Shown here: positions 6,581 to 8,719 of the stretch, one piece after another | Numbering within the stretch: the first letter of the stretch is position 1 | Layout: every line of letters begins with the position of its first letter | From: Leptospiraceae bacterium | Lineage (GTDB): Bacteria > Spirochaetota > Leptospiria > Leptospirales > Leptonemataceae | Reading direction: 5' to 3' | DNA: 8,719 nt | Assembly (NCBI GenBank): GCA_020440935.1 | Contig: JAGRNC010000094.1 | Span: forward strand, 1 to 8,719 | Translations under genes and position numbers: made by a program | The notes under the pieces: model-generated | Databases searched by the model: none | What the model was told of the DNA's origin: nothing | What the model saw: only the letters and a program-made list of their open reading frames with translations

Positions 6581-6584
6581 GGAG
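6581..6584 (+). promoter_or_regulatory. Shine-Dalgarno sequence for fliQ
   Basis: GGAG lies 6 nt before ATG 6591 in the short spacer after fliP and sets the fliQ start. It contrasts with the occluded site of fliP and the lack of any clear site before fliR. Confidence 0.65.
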
Positions 6585-6590
6585 ATAACT

Positions 6591-6854
6591 ATGCTGGAAA
6601 GCGATGCCATACAATTAATTCACGACGCCCTGATCGTGACGATGAAAGCGGCGGGCCCGATGTTGATCTTGAGTTTGATCACAGGGCTCGTAATCTCAGT
6701 GCTTCAGACCACAACTTCCATTCAGGAACAGACGCTGACCTTTGTGCCCAAGCTCATCGCAGTATTTTTGGCAGTGATGGTATTTTCGGCCTATATCATC
6801 CATACCACAGTGGATTATACAGTGGGGGTGTTCGAACTGATTCGACGATTCTAG
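6591..6854 (+). CDS. fliQ: Flagellar export-gate protein FliQ
   Basis: FliQ is a small two-helix protein; four copies wrap the FliP-FliR core of the export gate. The 87 residues match the family's usual length. There are two hydrophobic hairpin segments (about 14-38 and 52-77) around the hallmark loop QTTTSIQEQTLTFVPK (39-54). The ending GVFELIRRF is a normal FliQ terminus, so the TAG at 6852-6854 looks genuine although the frame stays open beyond it. Its gene lies between fliP and fliR in the standard order. Confidence 0.96.
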   Translation: MLESDAIQLIHDALIVTMKAAGPMLILSLITGLVISVLQTTTSIQEQTLTFVPKLIAVFLAVMVFSAYIIHTTVDYTVGVFELIRRF

Positions 6855-6946
6855 GACGGACGCTTTGCGGTGGGGGATAGCGACGCATTCCTCATTGCGG
6901 TAACCTCCGAACCCAGTAAGACTTCTGATCTGAAACGAAACCGAGC

Positions 6947-7768
6947 ATGGAAGCATTTTCTACAGGACTTCTCTACTATGTATTGATCGTAGCTCGCGTG
7001 GCTGGTCTGATCTTTACCGCTCCTGTATTCAATTCGCAGGCCATTGGATATCGCGCACAAATGGTGATTTCTTTGGCGCTTTCCTTTGTGTTGTATCCCG
7101 TGGTGGCCAACCATTTGAATGCTCCTCCGCAGTCCATGGGGCCATTTATTCTGGAATTATTGTGCCAGGTATTTCTGGGCACTATCATGGGATTTATGAT
7201 CCAGCTGGTATTTGCCGCCTTTCAGCTGGCCGGCGAATTCTTTTCCATGCAAATGGGTATCTCCTTTTCAGAAGTTCTCGATCCGCAGGCGCAGGTTTCG
7301 ATTCCCGTGATGGGCACTCTGAAGAACTTAATCGGAACATTGCTTTTTCTGGCAGTGGACTTTCAGCTCGACGGGGTCTATGTGCCGGCCTATTTGCACC
7401 TGATTCGCGCGCTCAGTTACTCTTTTATCGCTGTTCCAACGCTGGTTTTGAGCGGTCATACATCCGGCGGGATGCTCAATTACATGGACCAATCCTTCGG
7501 CGTGATGTTTTTAACCGCGCTTCGCATTGGCATTCCCATGATGGGCATTCTGTTCATTAGTTCGGTCATGCTGGGAATCATGGGGCGGGCCGCGCCGCAA
7601 CTCAATCTGATGAACATGGGTATTCAGGTAAATATCACTGTCGGTATTCTGGTGCTCATCGTTGTACTTCCTGTCATTATTCCATTAATGCGCGATTCTT
7701 TTGCCTCCATGTACGATGTTATCGGAGAGATGTTTGATACCTGGCCGGTGGCCGCGGGGGTCCGTTAA
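6947..7768 (+). CDS. fliR: Flagellar export-gate protein FliR
   Basis: FliR, one copy per gate, completes the FliPQR channel and contacts FlhB. The 273-residue protein is nearly all hydrophobic, with about six membrane segments. Family landmarks include RVAGLIFTAPVF (17-28), GFMIQLVFAAFQLAGEFFSMQMG (82-104), FSEVLDPQAQVSIPV (107-121) and the APQLNLMNMGIQV block (216-228). The segment often written as NGHH in relatives reads LDGVY (141-145) here. An in-frame TGA six codons upstream fixes the start close to ATG 6947. I see no good Shine-Dalgarno sequence, unlike fliQ. A 92-bp spacer separates it from fliQ. Its TAA shares a base with the flhB ATG (TAATG), so FlhB synthesis is probably coupled. 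In some bacteria fliR and flhB are fused; here they are in different frames. Confidence 0.96.
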   Translation: MEAFSTGLLYYVLIVARVAGLIFTAPVFNSQAIGYRAQMVISLALSFVLYPVVANHLNAPPQSMGPFILELLCQVFLGTIMGFMIQLVFAAFQLAGEFFSMQMGISFSEVLDPQAQVSIPVMGTLKNLIGTLLFLAVDFQLDGVYVPAYLHLIRALSYSFIAVPTLVLSGHTSGGMLNYMDQSFGVMFLTALRIGIPMMGILFISSVMLGIMGRAAPQLNLMNMGIQVNITVGILVLIVVLPVIIPLMRDSFASMYDVIGEMFDTWPVAAGVR

Positions 7769-8719
7769 TGTTCGGGATGGCCGCCATGGCAGAGAATAGC
7801 GATTCGCTTCTGGACTCCACATCGCCAGAGTATTTTGTGGAACTCAATCCAGTCGATGGCTCTGTTGGCAGCGAGGAAGCTTTGCATGCCCGCCCTCAGG
7901 AGGAAATTCTTGAGGACTGCGGTTTTCGTGCCATTGATTTGCTGGCGCGAACCGGAGCAACCTCCTGCAGCGCTGATCCGTTCAGCCCTGGCTTCCAGGG
8001 CGCGCTGGATTTGCAGCTATTTGCTGCAGAAGACGAAGGTCGAACCGAAGAGCCTTCCGAACGAAGGAAGCGCGAAGAGCGGGAAAAAGGAAATGTTCCC
8101 AAAAGCCAGGATTTGGCGGGCTCGGCCATCTTGATCGGCGGAGTGTTAATCTTATTCTTTTTTGGCACCTACATTGTGCAGCGTATCGGCGAGCTATTTG
8201 CGCGATACTTTGGTCTGATTGCCACTCAGGGTGGAGTGTTTGGTATCGAAGAACTTCAGGTACTGATGAAAGACCTGTTCTTACAAACCGGGATGATACT
8301 TGCCCCCATTCTGATCGTAACCATCCTCATGGGAGTTCTGGGTAATGTAGTGCAGGTGGGACTGATGTTTTCGCTGCAAACCCTGGAATTCAAACTGGAG
8401 CGACTCATTCCGGACTTCAAGCGCGTACTTCCGGTTCGTCGTAACATCTTCAACCTACTTAAGGTTATCGCGCAAATGCTAATTATTGCAGGAGCGGCCT
8501 ACCTGGTGGTGGTGGACGACTTCATTCCCATGCTGAAATCGGGGGGAATGGGCCTGACCCAGGCAGTGGTGGTTTTTGCCACCGTTGCTTTTAAGCTACT
8601 TTTGCTCTGCGGTGTACTTCTGCTTATTCTCAGCATACCGGACTATTTCTATCAAAGATTCGAATACATCGAAAACTTAAAGATTACCACCGCCGAAGCC
8701 AAGCGCGAGCGAAAAGACG
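7768..8719 (+). CDS. flhB: Flagellar export-switch protein FlhB with a long N-terminal extension (partial)
   Basis: FlhB controls the export gate and switches secretion from rod and hook substrates to filament substrates after self-cleavage at its NPTH site. That site lies in the cytoplasmic domain beyond the window end. The 317 codons present show the family core. DLQLFAAEDEGRTEEP (81-96) is followed by RRKREEREKGNVPKSQDL (99-116). Four membrane segments lie at about 118-137, 175-202, 232-249 and 266-290, and the PDYFYQRFEYIENLKIT linker spans 291-307. FlhB normally starts within a few residues of this core, but here about 80 residues precede it. They are acidic and Ser-rich, with Cys51 and Cys67. 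ATG 7768 overlaps the fliR stop; ATG 7786 is another option. A TTG at 8011 could give a conventional N-terminus. I keep 7768 because the frame is fully open and GGGGG at 7756-7760 precedes it. Confidence 0.93.
   Translation, partial: MFGMAAMAENSDSLLDSTSPEYFVELNPVDGSVGSEEALHARPQEEILEDCGFRAIDLLARTGATSCSADPFSPGFQGALDLQLFAAEDEGRTEEPSERRKREEREKGNVPKSQDLAGSAILIGGVLILFFFGTYIVQRIGELFARYFGLIATQGGVFGIEELQVLMKDLFLQTGMILAPILIVTILMGVLGNVVQVGLMFSLQTLEFKLERLIPDFKRVLPVRRNIFNLLKVIAQMLIIAGAAYLVVVDDFIPMLKSGGMGLTQAVVVFATVAFKLLLLCGVLLLILSIPDYFYQRFEYIENLKITTAEAKRERKD

Noticed and set aside
7835..8134. Plus-strand 99-codon frame inside the start of flhB
   Set aside because: It overlaps the conserved FlhB core in another frame and its translation looks like a shadow.

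Overview
The window reads as a chromosomal segment of a spirochaete. A complete flagellar export-gate block, fliO-fliP-fliQ-fliR-flhB, fills the second half. The FlhB core begins with the LQLFAAEDEGRTEEP-type motif that I associate with spirochaetal FlhB. The moderate GC content (a little over half by eye) and gene style fit the Leptospirales (Leptonema or Turneriella type) better than Treponema or Borrelia. That placement is inference, not a database result. I see no insertion sequences, CRISPR arrays, tRNA or rRNA genes, and no sign of recent transfer.

Layout. Bases 1-494 (minus) hold the N-terminal 164 codons of a PAS-domain sensory protein whose 3' end lies outside the window. Reading rightward, divergent from it, is a tight three-gene unit. 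It contains mtnP (5'-methylthioadenosine phosphorylase, 574-1440), an uncharacterised exported or membrane protein (1442-2275) and a crotonase-family enoyl-CoA hydratase-like protein (2275-3078). The junctions are a 1-nt gap and a TGATG overlap. Converging on this unit from the right are two minus-strand genes: a four-helix small membrane protein (4179-4562) followed 2 nt later by a membrane-anchored alpha/beta hydrolase (3136-4176).

From 4668 onward the plus strand carries fliO, fliP, fliQ, fliR and flhB, the last cut by the window end. FliP, FliQ, FliR and FlhB form the inner-membrane gate through which flagellar rod, hook and filament proteins are secreted. FliO assists FliP assembly. In spirochaetes the filaments made by this machine are periplasmic. 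flhA would be expected just downstream, but I cannot see it.

The main departures from a textbook locus are these. FlhB carries about 80 residues in front of its usual start. A bulged hairpin covers the only Shine-Dalgarno-like sequence of fliP. FliO has a long disordered periplasmic linker. The fliQ-fliR spacer stays open in the fliQ frame and runs into fliR. The crotonase has Cys at one of the two classical catalytic Glu positions. I found no convincing new defence, mobile or biosynthetic system.
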